Assembly: GCA_014382905.1 (NCBI GenBank)
Contig: JACNIU010000332.1
Span: forward strand, 1-57,080
Source of the DNA: Desulfobacterales bacterium
GTDB taxonomy: Bacteria; Desulfobacterota; DSM-4660; Desulfatiglandales; Desulfatiglandaceae
Direction: 5' to 3'
DNA length: 57,080 nucleotides
Below, piece after piece: positions 42,384-51,462 of the stretch. A program made the position numbers and the translations under genes. Below the pieces are notes generated by a model that was not told the origin of the DNA, ran no database searches, and saw only the letters and a list, made by a program, of their open reading frames with translations. Within the stretch, counting starts at the first letter, position 1. Each line of letters opens with the position of its first letter.

Positions 42384-43640
42384 CTAAGGGTAGATCGGAA
42401 AGCTGTCGCAAAGGTCGGAAACAACGCCCTCAGTTCGCCTTAACGTATCGGGGTCGGGATTTTCCAGGACGTCTCTGATCAGTCGTGCGATCTGTTTCAT
42501 TTCGGCCTCTTTCATTCCTCGTGTTGTCAGGGCCGGGGTGCCCAATCTCAGACCGCTGGTTATCTTTGGACCCCTCTTTTCAAACGGAACACTGTTTTTA
42601 TTTGCAACAATACCTGCATTTCCCAATAGACGTTGTGCATCTGCGCCAGTTATCCCTTTTCTGGTTAAGTCTATCAAGATCAAATGGTTATCAGTACCTC
42701 CTGAAACCAAATCGAAACCGTGGCCAATGATCTCATCAGCAAGTGCTTTTGCGTTGACAAGGACCTGTTTCTGGTACTCAACGAACTCCCGGCGAAGCGC
42801 TTCTCCAAACGCAACCGCCTTGGCCGCAATAATATGCATGAGCGGTCCCCCCTGTATACCAGGAAAGACGCCTTTATCCAACCTCTCGCCATGGGCTACA
42901 GATGACAGGATGAATCCACCCCTTGGACCTCTTAAAGTTTTGTGGGTTGTAGAGGTGATGAAATCCGCATTCCCAATTGGAGAAGGGTGCAGGCCCACAG
43001 CCACCAATCCTGCGATATGTGCCATATCAGCCATCAGATACGCCCCATTTTCATGGGCGATATCTGCAAAAATCGAAAAGTCGATGCGTCTCGGATAAGC
43101 GCTGGCGCCGGCAACAATAATCTTGGGCCTGTGTTTCTTGGCCAGGGCACGCACCTGTCCATAATCTATCAGTTGGGTGTTTGGATCTAACCCATAGAAA
43201 ACAGGGTTGAAAAATTTTCCTGAAAAATTCGCAGGGCTCCCGTGAGTCAGATGACCACCATGGGAAAGATCCATCCCCATAATCGTGTCGCCGGGCCCTA
43301 AGAAAGCGAGGTAAACGGCCATGTTGGCCTGGGACCCGGAATGGGGCTGAACGTTTGCGTATTCAGCGCCAAACAACCGCTTAACCCGATCAATGGCTAA
43401 TTTTTCAGCCTTATCAACAAACTCACAACCACCGTAATAGCGCGCTCCAGGATAGCCCTCGGCATATTTGTTGGTCATCACATTGGCCTGGGCCTCTATC
43501 ACCGCTTGACTGGCATAGTTCTCGGAAGCGATCATCACGAGGCTGCGCCTCTCTCTTTCCGTCTCTGCTAAGATCGCTCCATACACCTCAGGGTCCAATT
43601 CCCTGAGACACTGTCCGTTCAAAATATTTCTTTCAGTCAA
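42384..43640 (-). CDS. glyA: Serine hydroxymethyltransferase
   Basis: A 418-residue PLP enzyme interconverting serine plus tetrahydrofolate with glycine plus methylene-THF. The PLP lysine is in [13 protein letters not shown] (near 229-234); LIASENYAS-like text ([12 protein letters not shown]), [13 protein letters not shown], and HSGSQAN for PLP phosphate are conserved. Overlaps rpiB by 8 bases. Full length. Confidence 0.97.
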   Translation of the reverse strand: MTERNILNGQCLRELDPEVYGAILAETERERRSLVMIASENYASQAVIEAQANVMTNKYAEGYPGARYYGGCEFVDKAEKLAIDRVKRLFGAEYANVQPHSGSQANMAVYLAFLGPGDTIMGMDLSHGGHLTHGSPANFSGKFFNPVFYGLDPNTQLIDYGQVRALAKKHRPKIIVAGASAYPRRIDFSIFADIAHENGAYLMADMAHIAGLVAVGLHPSPIGNADFITSTTHKTLRGPRGGFILSSVAHGERLDKGVFPGIQGGPLMHIIAAKAVAFGEALRREFVEYQKQVLVNAKALADEIIGHGFDLVSGGTDNHLILIDLTRKGITGADAQRLLGNAGIVANKNSVPFEKRGPKITSGLRLGTPALTTRGMKEAEMKQIARLIRDVLENPDPDTLRRTEGVVSDLCDSFPIYP

Positions 43641-44061
43641 TTTGACTTAGCCTCAACTCATGCCGGCCGCCATCAAAACGCGTCTTTAGAAAAAGATCTA
43701 CCATCTCAAGCGCAATTCCCACGCCAATTACCCGTCCTCCCATAACAAGGATGTTGGCATTATTGTGCTGTCGACTCAGCCGGGCTGTGAAAAGGTTATG
43801 GCAAACGCCCGCGCGAACCCCTTTGTATCGATTGGCGACTATCCCCATGCCGAGACCGGTCCCACAAATCAGGATCCCACGTTTGTATTCACCTTTTGCG
43901 ATTGCCTGAGCCACTCGATGGGCTACTTTCGGATATCCTGCCGGGTCCAGGTTGAATACCCCCGCATCCGTAACGTCCCACCGAGGATTGCGCTCAAGAT
44001 GGGTCTTACAAGCCTCTTTTAGATCAAAACCTCCGTGATCTGAACCGATGATGATTTTCAT
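43633..44061 (-). CDS. rpiB: Ribose 5-phosphate isomerase B
   Basis: A 142-residue RpiB/LacAB-type isomerase with [50 protein letters not shown] (active Cys in CGTG) and [13 protein letters not shown]. It interconverts ribulose-5-phosphate and ribose-5-phosphate. The ATG at 44061 is preferred to a TTG at 44070. It lies between fabF and glyA as in many Desulfobacterota. Confidence 0.95.
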   Translation of the reverse strand: MKIIIGSDHGGFDLKEACKTHLERNPRWDVTDAGVFNLDPAGYPKVAHRVAQAIAKGEYKRGILICGTGLGMGIVANRYKGVRAGVCHNLFTARLSRQHNNANILVMGGRVIGVGIALEMVDLFLKTRFDGGRHELRLSQID

Positions 44062-44105
44062 ATTTTTCAATTGAGGGATTCAGAAATTCCTCAATTTCTC
44101 CTTAC

Positions 44106-45350
44106 TTAACTCGTTTCGTACGCCTTGAAAATCAGGCTGGCGTTGGTGCCACCGAACCCGAAGGAATTTGACATGGCTGTAATGACCTTTGCCTTTCTGG
44201 CAACATTCGGAACGTAATCCAGATCGCACTCTGGATCAGGTGTTTCATAATTCATTGTGGGTGGGATGATGCCGTGCTTTATTGTCAATATGGTAAAAAT
44301 CGACTCAATACCGCCGGCTCCGCCAAGGAGATGACCGGTAACAGACTTTGTAGAGCTGATGCTAAGTTTGTAGGCATGATCACCGAACACAGATTTTATC
44401 GCCTTGTTCTCTGACAGGTCATTTAGCTTGGTGGACGTGCCATGGGCATTGATGTAGTCTATATCTTCAGGTTTGAGCCCGGCGAAATCAAGGGCGCCCT
44501 TCATGCAGTGAATCGCCCCTTCACCCTCAGGTTCGGGAGCTGATACATGGTAGGCATCCCCCGTTAATCCATAGCCTACCACTTCACCATATATATTCGC
44601 ACCTCTTTCAAGCGCGCCCCCCAGTTCCTCTAAGACGAGTATCCCGGCACCCTCACCCATAATAAAACCATCCCGATTTAGATCAAAGGGTCTGGATGCC
44701 TTGTCTGGTTCATCGTTCCTTGTGGAAAGCGCACGCATGGAACAGAAGCCGGCAAGGGCCAGCGGGGTTATTACTGCTTCGGCACCCCCGGTGATCATTG
44801 AGTCTGCAATGCCATCCCGTATTAACCTGAAGGCCTCTCCTAAGGCGTGGGAGCTGGCCGCACAAGCTGTCTCAATAGAAAGATTGGGTCCCTTGGCGCC
44901 GAATTCTATGGCTATCTGTCCCGGGGCCATGTTGGCAATAATCCCGGGAATAAAAAAGGGGCTGATCCGCTTTGGCCCCTTTTCTAAAATGACAGAATGG
45001 TAATACTCTAACATGGCAAGCCCACCCAACCCGGTCCCGGTGACACAGCCGACCCTGTGGGCGTTCTTTGCATGAATCTTGAGGCCTGAATCCTCCATGG
45101 CCATTCTTGCAGAAGCAACAGCGTAATGGATGAATATGTCAAAACGCCGGATCTGCTGTTTATCCATGAAATCCTCAGATTTGAAATCCTTGACCTCACC
45201 GGCGATCCGAGTTGGAAACCCCTTGGTGTCAAACTTTGTGATAGGTCCAATCCCTGATTTTCCAGAGCATGCTGCCTCCCAGTTTTTCTCAACTCCGGTT
45301 CCCAAAGGAGTAACCATCCCTAAGCCTGTAACCACAACTCTTCTGGTCAT
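44106..45350 (-). CDS. fabF: 3-oxoacyl-[acyl-carrier-protein] synthase II
   Basis: A 414-residue condensing enzyme for fatty acid elongation. The catalytic triad is the Cys in SIETACAASSHALG (near 163), His in INAHGTSTKLND (near 303) and His in STKSVTGHLLGGAGG (near 340). GFGGTNASLIF ends the protein. It follows acpP by 109 bases. With no fabH in the window, initiation is supplied elsewhere. Confidence 0.97.
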   Translation of the reverse strand: MTRRVVVTGLGMVTPLGTGVEKNWEAACSGKSGIGPITKFDTKGFPTRIAGEVKDFKSEDFMDKQQIRRFDIFIHYAVASARMAMEDSGLKIHAKNAHRVGCVTGTGLGGLAMLEYYHSVILEKGPKRISPFFIPGIIANMAPGQIAIEFGAKGPNLSIETACAASSHALGEAFRLIRDGIADSMITGGAEAVITPLALAGFCSMRALSTRNDEPDKASRPFDLNRDGFIMGEGAGILVLEELGGALERGANIYGEVVGYGLTGDAYHVSAPEPEGEGAIHCMKGALDFAGLKPEDIDYINAHGTSTKLNDLSENKAIKSVFGDHAYKLSISSTKSVTGHLLGGAGGIESIFTILTIKHGIIPPTMNYETPDPECDLDYVPNVARKAKVITAMSNSFGFGGTNASLIFKAYETS

Positions 45351-45459
45351 TATTGCTCCTTCAATGTTAATGTTGAAAACCCGCCTTTATCAGGATGTAA
45401 AGATGAAGAGTTAAAACCCTGCGATTTCAGCTATGTCCTAAAGGGGTCAGAATCAAAAG

Positions 45460-45699
45460 TTATTCTCCAATCGCGATTTTGATATAGTTTATCGCATCTT
45501 GAACAGTCGCTATCTTTTCGGCGTCTTCATCCGGGATAGAGACATCAAATTCCTCTTCCATCGCCATAATAAGTTCCACCTGATCCAGCGAATCAGCGCC
45601 TAAGTCATCCACAAATGAAGCCTCGGGGACAACGTCTTCTTCCGGAACATCTAACTGCTCACATATGATTTTCCTGATTTTATCCTCAACAGCTGACAT
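45460..45699 (-). CDS. acpP: Acyl carrier protein
   Basis: A 79-residue acidic four-helix carrier. The phosphopantetheine Ser37 lies in the canonical [26 protein letters not shown]-like site (TTAGGGAGGTAATGG) precedes the start. It holds growing acyl chains for FabG and FabF encoded on either side. A separate promoter is visible upstream, so acpP can be transcribed at higher level than plsX-fabG. Confidence 0.97.
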   Translation of the reverse strand: MSAVEDKIRKIICEQLDVPEEDVVPEASFVDDLGADSLDQVELIMAMEEEFDVSIPDEDAEKIATVQDAINYIKIAIGE

Positions 45700-45730
45700 A
45701 AACCATTACCTCCCTAATTGAAATTCATTA

Positions 45731-45759
45731 ATTCTGCAAAAAAATCACCGAATTGTCAA
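45731..45759 (-). promoter_or_regulatory. Sigma70 promoter for acpP
   Basis: On the minus strand TTGACA (45759-45754), 17-base spacer, CAGAAT (45736-45731), in the 116-base gap between fabG and acpP, about 30 bases before the acpP ATG. Confidence 0.6.
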
Positions 45760-45815
45760 AGCAGAGAATGAACACTGCTGAAACGATTTCTGCATAGTCC
45801 TCTAATATCCCGTGT

Positions 45816-46565
45816 TTACATATACATTCCACCGTTTACATGTATAATCTGGCCGGTTACATAACTGGCGGCATCAGAGCAAAGCCAGTAGACAGCTTCG
45901 GCCACCTCTTCTGGCTTTCCCATTCTCCCCGAAGGAATCTGCCGTAAGAAACTTTCCTTGACTTTCTCTGAAAGGACAGCCGTCATTTCAGTGTCAATAA
46001 ATCCTGGAGCCACGCCATTGACCGTAATGCTTCTTCCGGCCAGCTCCTTAGCGGCAGTCTTGGTAAAACCGATGATCCCTGCCTTGGAAGCAGAATAATT
46101 GGCCTGTCCCGCGTTTCCTATTTGCCCAACTACCGATGATATATTGACGATCCGGCCGCGCCTCTCTTTTATCATGGACCGCACTACCGCTCGGGTACAA
46201 TTAAATACACCCTTCAAGTTGACATTCAGGACACTGTCCCAGTCCTCCTCATTCATTCGCATCAACAGGGTATCTCGTGTAATGCCCGCGTTATTTATCA
46301 GAACATCAACCCTCTCAAATTTAGAAAAGATCTCCTTAAACAACAGGTCTACCGCCCCGAACGAAGAAACATCTACTCTATGGGCGTCTGCCTCTACACC
46401 CTTGTGGGCCAAATTGTCAAGTGTCTCTTGGGAGGCAGAATCGTCTGCGTCATTGTGCGCAAGGATAATCCGCGCCTTCTCTTCTGCAAATTTATAGGCC
46501 ACCGAACGCCCGATACCTTTGGAGCCCCCCGTGATTACGACTATCCTGGTATCCAGATTTTTCAT
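45816..46565 (-). CDS. fabG: 3-oxoacyl-[acyl-carrier-protein] reductase
   Basis: A 249-residue short-chain dehydrogenase with GGSKGIGRSVAYKFAE (NADPH site), LINNAGITRD, the catalytic Ser in VNISSVVGQIGNAGQ, YSASKAG (Tyr and Lys) and VNGVAPGFIDTEMT. It reduces beta-ketoacyl-ACP in fatty acid elongation. It lies directly after plsX (24 bases), where fabH and fabD are often found in other bacteria. Confidence 0.96.
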   Translation of the reverse strand: MKNLDTRIVVITGGSKGIGRSVAYKFAEEKARIILAHNDADDSASQETLDNLAHKGVEADAHRVDVSSFGAVDLLFKEIFSKFERVDVLINNAGITRDTLLMRMNEEDWDSVLNVNLKGVFNCTRAVVRSMIKERRGRIVNISSVVGQIGNAGQANYSASKAGIIGFTKTAAKELAGRSITVNGVAPGFIDTEMTAVLSEKVKESFLRQIPSGRMGKPEEVAEAVYWLCSDAASYVTGQIIHVNGGMYM

Positions 46566-46589
46566 GATTTTTTCCCTTAACAGAAGAAT

Positions 46590-47585
46590 TTAACAAACTT
46601 TTGAGGTTGTCAACTGGAGATTCATTTTTTGAAGAACCTGATTATTCACATACTGAGCGGCCATGTTTATGGCATTCTTAATAGCCTTGGCTGAGGAGCC
46701 TCCATGGCAGATAACACCGACACCGTTGATACCTAACAGGAGCCCCCCGCCGTGTTCTTCGTAATCCAGTTTCCGCTTAAACCTCTCAATAGGCTTGCGG
46801 CCCAATAACTTCGCCGTTCGACCGAGAAAAGAGGACTTCAGCTCTCGATCAATGAGTCTTACCATCGCCGCCACGGTCCCTTCGGTCAGTTTTAACGCCA
46901 CGTTTCCTACAAAACCATCGCACACAATGATATCAACCTCACCCATGAGAATGTCACGGCCTTCCACATTTCCAATGAAGTTTAGCGTGCTCTTTTTAAA
47001 CAGCTCGCGCGCTAACCGGACCTGTTCATTCCCTTTGCCTTCTTCCTCGCCAATACTTAACAGCCCTACTTTGGGGTTTGTCATCCCGAGGCAGGAACAG
47101 GCAAAGGCATGGGCCATGACCCCGAACTGAAGGAGTTGAGCAGGTCTGCAGTCCACATTTGCCCCTACATCTATCAGGACCACAGGGTTTCTCTCTGTTG
47201 GAACAATACTTGCGATAGCCGGCCTTTCTATGCCATTCATTCGACCTAACACCAAGACACCGGCGGCTAACGTAGCCCCCGAATTGCCAGCGCTGATTAC
47301 CGCATCCGCATGGCCTTTTTTCACAAGGTCGAACGCCACTTTGATAGAGGCGTTCTTCTTTTTGCGTAAAGCCTTCAGGGGAGATTCTTCCATCTCCACC
47401 ACTTCATCGCAGTGGTGCAATGATACGTGAGCTTGCCTTGAATAAGCACCAAGGGCCTTTGCTACTATCTTCTCATGCCCAACAAGGGTAATATCAATGC
47501 CGAACTCAGAAGCAGCTTCTACGGCACCCTGAACCACCACTTCCGGAGCATGATCCCCTCCCATGGCGTCCACGGCAACGTTCAT
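46590..47585 (-). CDS. plsX: Phosphate acyltransferase PlsX
   Basis: A 331-residue peripheral membrane enzyme making acyl-phosphate from acyl-ACP for phospholipid synthesis. N-terminus MNVAVDAMGGDHAPEVVVQGAVEAA; later ALRKKKNASIKVAFDLVKKGHADAVISAGNSGA, PTERNPVVLIDVGANVDCRP, IVCDGFVGNVALKLTEG and YEEHGGGLLLGINGVGVICHG are all diagnostic. Starts one base after the rpmF stop. Couples membrane synthesis to the fab genes downstream. Confidence 0.97.
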   Translation of the reverse strand: MNVAVDAMGGDHAPEVVVQGAVEAASEFGIDITLVGHEKIVAKALGAYSRQAHVSLHHCDEVVEMEESPLKALRKKKNASIKVAFDLVKKGHADAVISAGNSGATLAAGVLVLGRMNGIERPAIASIVPTERNPVVLIDVGANVDCRPAQLLQFGVMAHAFACSCLGMTNPKVGLLSIGEEEGKGNEQVRLARELFKKSTLNFIGNVEGRDILMGEVDIIVCDGFVGNVALKLTEGTVAAMVRLIDRELKSSFLGRTAKLLGRKPIERFKRKLDYEEHGGGLLLGINGVGVICHGGSSAKAIKNAINMAAQYVNNQVLQKMNLQLTTSKVC

Positions 47586-47586
47586 G

Positions 47587-47769
47587 CTAATCCTCTTCTG
47601 TCTCTATTATGGTTCTGCCCCTGTAGGTCCCGCATTCAGGGCACACATGGTGAGGCAAAACAGGTTCGTTGCACTGCGGGCATGTGGCAGTTCTGGGTAA
47701 TTGGACCGCATCGTGGGCACGTCTCGTGTCCCGTTTGGCCTTCGATTTCTTTTTTTTTGGTAGAGCCAT
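47587..47769 (-). CDS. rpmF: 50S ribosomal protein L32
   Basis: A 60-residue zinc-type L32 (MALPKKKKSKAKRDTRRAHD, then TCPQCNEPVLPHHVCPECG). Both CxxC pairs are kept, so this is the zinc-binding C+ form rather than the zinc-free paralogue. It sits between DUF177 and plsX, the standard order. Confidence 0.97.
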   Translation of the reverse strand: MALPKKKKSKAKRDTRRAHDAVQLPRTATCPQCNEPVLPHHVCPECGTYRGRTIIETEED

Positions 47770-47773
47770 AATC

Positions 47774-48388
47774 TTAAGTTAACTCCTTTTCGCCCTCCGA
47801 CCGAAATTGAATCATCACCATTCCTTGTCGTGGGGTAATAGATGAATTGTTAGATTTAACCCTGTTTAATTCCAATTCTTTCAGCTTCAGAAAAGCCGGA
47901 TGTCCTTTCTTCTCCCGACATCCGCATTCCCCCCTGTTCAGGTTTGCCCCACAGGCAAGGCATAATCCCCGGCACTCTTCATGACACAGGAACTTCATCG
48001 GGAATGAAAGATAGATTTGTTCTCTCACAATATCACCCAGCTCAATCTCTTCGCCCGTGATGAACTCAACCAACATATCCTCTTCCAACAACTCAATTTC
48101 GCTTTGAACCAGGTCGGGATGGTGAGAGGACAAGAAAAGCCTGAATTCAGGTTGCAACACATGGGAGTAAGAACTCAGACACCTGTCACACCTCACCCGA
48201 AGCCTCCCGGACAAACTACCCTCTACGGCATAATAGTTGCCCTCCTGAGATACGGTCATCTGTACTTTCAGGGGGCTGGCGAGACCCAGGACCTGATCAT
48301 CGGCATCCCCGCCCCTCCACCAATCTGGTTCATATACAAAATCGAAACGACGGGGGCCGTGCAAAATGTCTTTTAGGCGGATGATCAT
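47774..48388 (-). CDS. DUF177 (YceD-like) protein
   Basis: A 204-residue YceD/DUF177 protein, a family linked to 23S rRNA accumulation and always beside rpmF. Features: VRCDRCLSSYSHVLQPEFRLFL, EEIELGDIVREQIYLSFPMKFLC and a C-terminal cysteine cluster (C-HEEC-GLC-AC, GECGC) that may bind zinc. The ATG at 48388 has AAAGG upstream; an ATG at 48418 is less likely. First gene of the operon that runs to ribD, with a good promoter 60 bases upstream. Confidence 0.92.
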   Translation of the reverse strand: MIIRLKDILHGPRRFDFVYEPDWWRGGDADDQVLGLASPLKVQMTVSQEGNYYAVEGSLSGRLRVRCDRCLSSYSHVLQPEFRLFLSSHHPDLVQSEIELLEEDMLVEFITGEEIELGDIVREQIYLSFPMKFLCHEECRGLCLACGANLNRGECGCREKKGHPAFLKLKELELNRVKSNNSSITPRQGMVMIQFRSEGEKELT

Positions 48389-48448
48389 TAGCCGGTGACC
48401 TTTAAAAGAACAAGTCAATATCCTACAGATCTGAAAGCAAAATTGTTG

Positions 48449-48476
48449 ACTATATAAAAAACTGCTATTTTGTCAA
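48449..48476 (-). promoter_or_regulatory. Sigma70 promoter for the DUF177-rpmF-plsX operon
   Basis: On the minus strand TTGACA (48476-48471), 16-base spacer, TATAGT (48454-48449). About 60 bases before the DUF177 start. Confidence 0.7.
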
Positions 48477-48646
48477 TATATTTGTGCGTTTTCTGGGAAC
48501 AAGGGCTCGTAGAAAATTGCCGTATTATAAGTACGACACTTGAGAATTTCCATTTCTTATTGACACTTATGCCCATTTTTGCTATTTTAAATGAAATACA
48601 ATGCTGGTTTTACCCCGTTAATATCCCAAACCAAACGTTTGATGGT

Positions 48647-48759
48647 GAGACCTTATAGAAAGCCCTCCCTTTTTGCTCTCTGAGTCCCCCGAGGAGCCGC
48701 CCTAAGGAGGTGGGGACTTGACCTTGACTAAAACACCTTGAGCATTTTTCAAGGGTCTC
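48647..48759. mobile_element. MITE-like element, 113 bp, GAGACC termini (relative of 36252-36393)
   Basis: Left end GAGACCTTATAGAAAGCCCT and, on the other strand, right end GAGACCCTTGAAAAATGCTC. The right end is nearly the left end of the 36-kb element, and the left end resembles its right end (…CCCTCCCTTTTTGC against …ACTCCCTTTTGC). A 7-bp inverted repeat AGTCCCC/GGGGACT (48683-48689, 48712-48718) lies inside. No target duplication is clear. The 402-base gap 48389-48790 otherwise holds only the DUF177 promoter. Confidence 0.55.
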
Positions 48760-48790
48760 ATAGCTGAGTTGTTAAGAGGGCTATTTGCCT

Positions 48791-49852
48791 ATGTGGAAAT
48801 ATAGAGAACACCTAAGTTACTATGAAAAGCTGAGACGCTCAATCTACGAGATACTGAGAGACGCGGTTGAACGCCGACTCATGAAGATCTCACTCATAGA
48901 CTCCTACGATAATTATCAAAAAAATGGTGTTGACTATAGTTTTGTTGAAAAGAGTGAGCTTAAACCAAAATCAAAAAAAATGGAAAAGGAATCGGAGTTT
49001 TTCAACACCTTTCTGGTGATCATGTGCGAAGGGGTAGTCAGCAGTCAATTGAAAAACTACATCCGGTTTTTCCCGGAAAACAGCGTACTCAAGAAAAATC
49101 TTCAATACCTGGCCAACTTCCCTCTATACAAGCGGTTCCATCAAAATCTTCGTTATTTTGATAGCCCGGGATTCCTTGATTTTATCCAGGATTTGCTGGA
49201 TATCGATTATGGCCTGCTCATACAGCAAGATCCTATCGTCAGGAAGAAAAACAGATACTCCCTTACCCACTTTCACGTCAAGATTGACTGGCCCATTGCT
49301 GACGCAGCCCAGGACTTAGCCAAATGGCTCAGATACATCCAGCACAACTTATATGAAAACGGGGACAAAGAAGCACGCATTCTTCAAAATAAGCTCTTCG
49401 AATACCACGGTTGCCACCACAGCGTAGGGGGAAGGCGCACTGCAGGTCTTATCGCTGCCCAGCTCTTGAGACAATTGGACTCCATTTCAACTGTCTTTGT
49501 TTCAAGTGCAGAGTCGCGGATTATGTATCGATATTCTGAGCGGGGTGCATCAAAGTTCTTTTTGATCAGACTGAATGACAAACAGGTCATTTCATTGGCC
49601 GAGAGCCAAAGCTTAACCGCTGATTCTCTCAAGTCCTGGTATCTCTATCCTGTGAAGGATTTCTACTTGGGCACCCTGGAGGCGGCCTATGCACATACTT
49701 CCCATTCAAAGCCGCCAAAAGATGGCAAGCTCAGAAAGGTTAAGCCCGCCTACAATTGGCTTAAGCTTACCGGCGAAGTCCTTCACCCCAAACTGGATTT
49801 CCCTCATGTAACTCCCATCCACTACAGTTGGGTGTATTCCGCAGATGATTGA
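48791..49852 (+). CDS. Unrecognised protein, 353 residues
   Basis: I do not recognise this gene. The ATG at 48791 has AAGAGGG about 10 bases upstream; a TTG two codons earlier is possible. The product is basic and soluble with no signal peptide or long hydrophobic stretch. The N-terminal 120 residues look helical (YYEKLRRSIYEILRDAVERR, FNTFLVIMCEGVVSSQLKNY); the second half is mixed (SRIMYRYSERGASKFFLIRL, KSWYLYPVKDFYLG) and rich in aromatic residues and histidine. Codon use resembles its neighbours, so it is probably a real gene. It stands alone between a MITE-like element and gltX; convergence or operon clues are absent. Confidence 0.7.
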   Translation: MWKYREHLSYYEKLRRSIYEILRDAVERRLMKISLIDSYDNYQKNGVDYSFVEKSELKPKSKKMEKESEFFNTFLVIMCEGVVSSQLKNYIRFFPENSVLKKNLQYLANFPLYKRFHQNLRYFDSPGFLDFIQDLLDIDYGLLIQQDPIVRKKNRYSLTHFHVKIDWPIADAAQDLAKWLRYIQHNLYENGDKEARILQNKLFEYHGCHHSVGGRRTAGLIAAQLLRQLDSISTVFVSSAESRIMYRYSERGASKFFLIRLNDKQVISLAESQSLTADSLKSWYLYPVKDFYLGTLEAAYAHTSHSKPPKDGKLRKVKPAYNWLKLTGEVLHPKLDFPHVTPIHYSWVYSADD

Positions 49853-49919
49853 CCGGATTCCTTCAACACTCACTTCACCTGTTGCAGTACCCCGCGAATG
49901 ATGAATCATGGCTCTGAAA

Positions 49920-49955
49920 AAAGTCTGAACCATCGACTGAGGTATGGTAGACTTT
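49920..49955 (+). promoter_or_regulatory. Stem-loop before gltX
   Basis: AAAGTCT (49920-49926) pairs with AGACTTT (49949-49955), and ACCAT (49929-49933) pairs with ATGGT (49944-49948), leaving a GA bulge and a 10-base loop. No T-run follows, so it is not a classic terminator; it might end the 353-aa gene's transcript or sit in the gltX leader. Confidence 0.45.
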
Positions 49956-50017
49956 AATGTCATTTCTCAATACTTTCATGAAACACCATAGCTAAAACGG
50001 AGGTTATTTTACTGGCA

Positions 50018-51436
50018 ATGTCAAATGAAAAAGTTGTTACCCGATTTCCCCCCAGCCCTACTGGCTATCTTCACATCGGCGGTGCCAGGACAGCCTTGTT
50101 CAACTGGCTTTTCTCAAGACAGAAGGGAGGCAAGTTTATCTTACGGATTGAAGATACGGACGAACAAAGGTCTTCTGAAGAGGCCACAAGGGCCATCCTG
50201 GAATCCATGGAATGGCTTGGGCTATACTGGGACGAAGGCCCCTATTTCCAGTCCCGGAGATACGATATTTACAATGAATTCATTGACCGTCTTTTAACCG
50301 ATGGGCAGGCCTATCATTGCCATTGTTCCCCGGAAGACCTGGATCGGCAACGTCAAGAAGCGAGAGCTAAAGGGCTTAAACCCAAATACGACGGTACGTG
50401 CCGGAACGTGTGCCTTGATCAGGCGCCAGGTTCTGTTGTAAGGCTCAAGACCCCGCTATCAGGGATAACACAATTTACCGACCTGGTGAAAGGGGTTATC
50501 CGCTTTGACAACGAGGAATTAGACGACCTCATCATCAGGAGATCAAACGGCAGCCCCACGTATCACCTTGCCGTGGTCGCCGATGACATCAGCCTGGGTA
50601 TGACACATATCATCAGAGGCGATGACCATGTCAATAACACCCCAAGGCAGATACTGATTTATGCGGCATTGGGAGAACCGGTCCCTAAATATGCCCACCT
50701 CCCGATGATCCTCGGCCCGGACAAGACAAGGCTCAGCAAACGGCACGGCGCGATGTCGGTCTTGGCTTACAGAGATATGGGTTATCTCCCGCATGCCCTT
50801 CTAAATGCCCTGGTCAGACTCGGATGGTCTTACGGAGACGAGGAAAAATTTTCGTTGGAGGAACTGGTAGAAAAATTCTCACTGGACAATGTGGGAAAAG
50901 CCGCAGGGGTGTTCAATGCGGAAAAGCTCTTGGATCTGAACGCCTGGCATATCCGCGATTCTTCCGATGATATGTTAGCTGAGCGCTTGCCCCCTTTCCT
51001 CGAAAACCGGGGATTCAGAGATTTGGATGAGGGTAAAGTGGAAGAAGTGGCGTCCATTCTCAAAGTCCGAAGCAAGACCCTCATTGAGATGGCTGAGGGG
51101 GCAGCGTTTTGTTTCGAAGAAGAGATCTCCTACGAGGAGAAGGCAGATAACAAGTTTCTGAAACCGGATATTGCGGGGCTTTTTGAAGAGCTGTGCGAGA
51201 GGCTTGCAGCAATCTCCGAGTTCATTCAGGAAAACCTCGAGAAGGTATTTGTCGAATTTTTGGAGGAAAAAGAGATTAAGCTCAAGAAACTCGCCCAGCC
51301 GCTCAGAGTTGCCCTGACCGGAAAGACCGCCAGCCCCGGGATCTTTGAGGTAATGCAGGTCCTGGGTAAGGACAGGGTTATTGAAAGGGTCAGGAATGCG
51401 GTCGTCCACATCAGGAACAAGAAGGCGCAAGGTTAG
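50018..51436 (+). CDS. gltX: Glutamyl-tRNA synthetase
   Basis: A 472-residue class I synthetase. HIGH motif in RFPPSPTGYLHIGGARTALFNW, zinc-type cysteines in HCHCSPEDL and TCRNVC, KMSKS equivalent in DKTRLSKRHGA, and a C-terminal helical anticodon-binding domain. It may be a non-discriminating enzyme if no glnS exists, which the window cannot show. GGAGG is somewhat far (14 bases) from the ATG. Converges with lgt. Confidence 0.96.
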   Translation: MSNEKVVTRFPPSPTGYLHIGGARTALFNWLFSRQKGGKFILRIEDTDEQRSSEEATRAILESMEWLGLYWDEGPYFQSRRYDIYNEFIDRLLTDGQAYHCHCSPEDLDRQRQEARAKGLKPKYDGTCRNVCLDQAPGSVVRLKTPLSGITQFTDLVKGVIRFDNEELDDLIIRRSNGSPTYHLAVVADDISLGMTHIIRGDDHVNNTPRQILIYAALGEPVPKYAHLPMILGPDKTRLSKRHGAMSVLAYRDMGYLPHALLNALVRLGWSYGDEEKFSLEELVEKFSLDNVGKAAGVFNAEKLLDLNAWHIRDSSDDMLAERLPPFLENRGFRDLDEGKVEEVASILKVRSKTLIEMAEGAAFCFEEEISYEEKADNKFLKPDIAGLFEELCERLAAISEFIQENLEKVFVEFLEEKEIKLKKLAQPLRVALTGKTASPGIFEVMQVLGKDRVIERVRNAVVHIRNKKAQG

Positions 51437-51462
51437 CCATGGGGATTATGTGAGCGGCTTCA

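Noticed and set aside
48470-48658. A 62-codon rightward reading frame
   Set aside because: It overlaps the DUF177 promoter and the end of a MITE-like element, has no ribosome site, and its product has no domain pattern.
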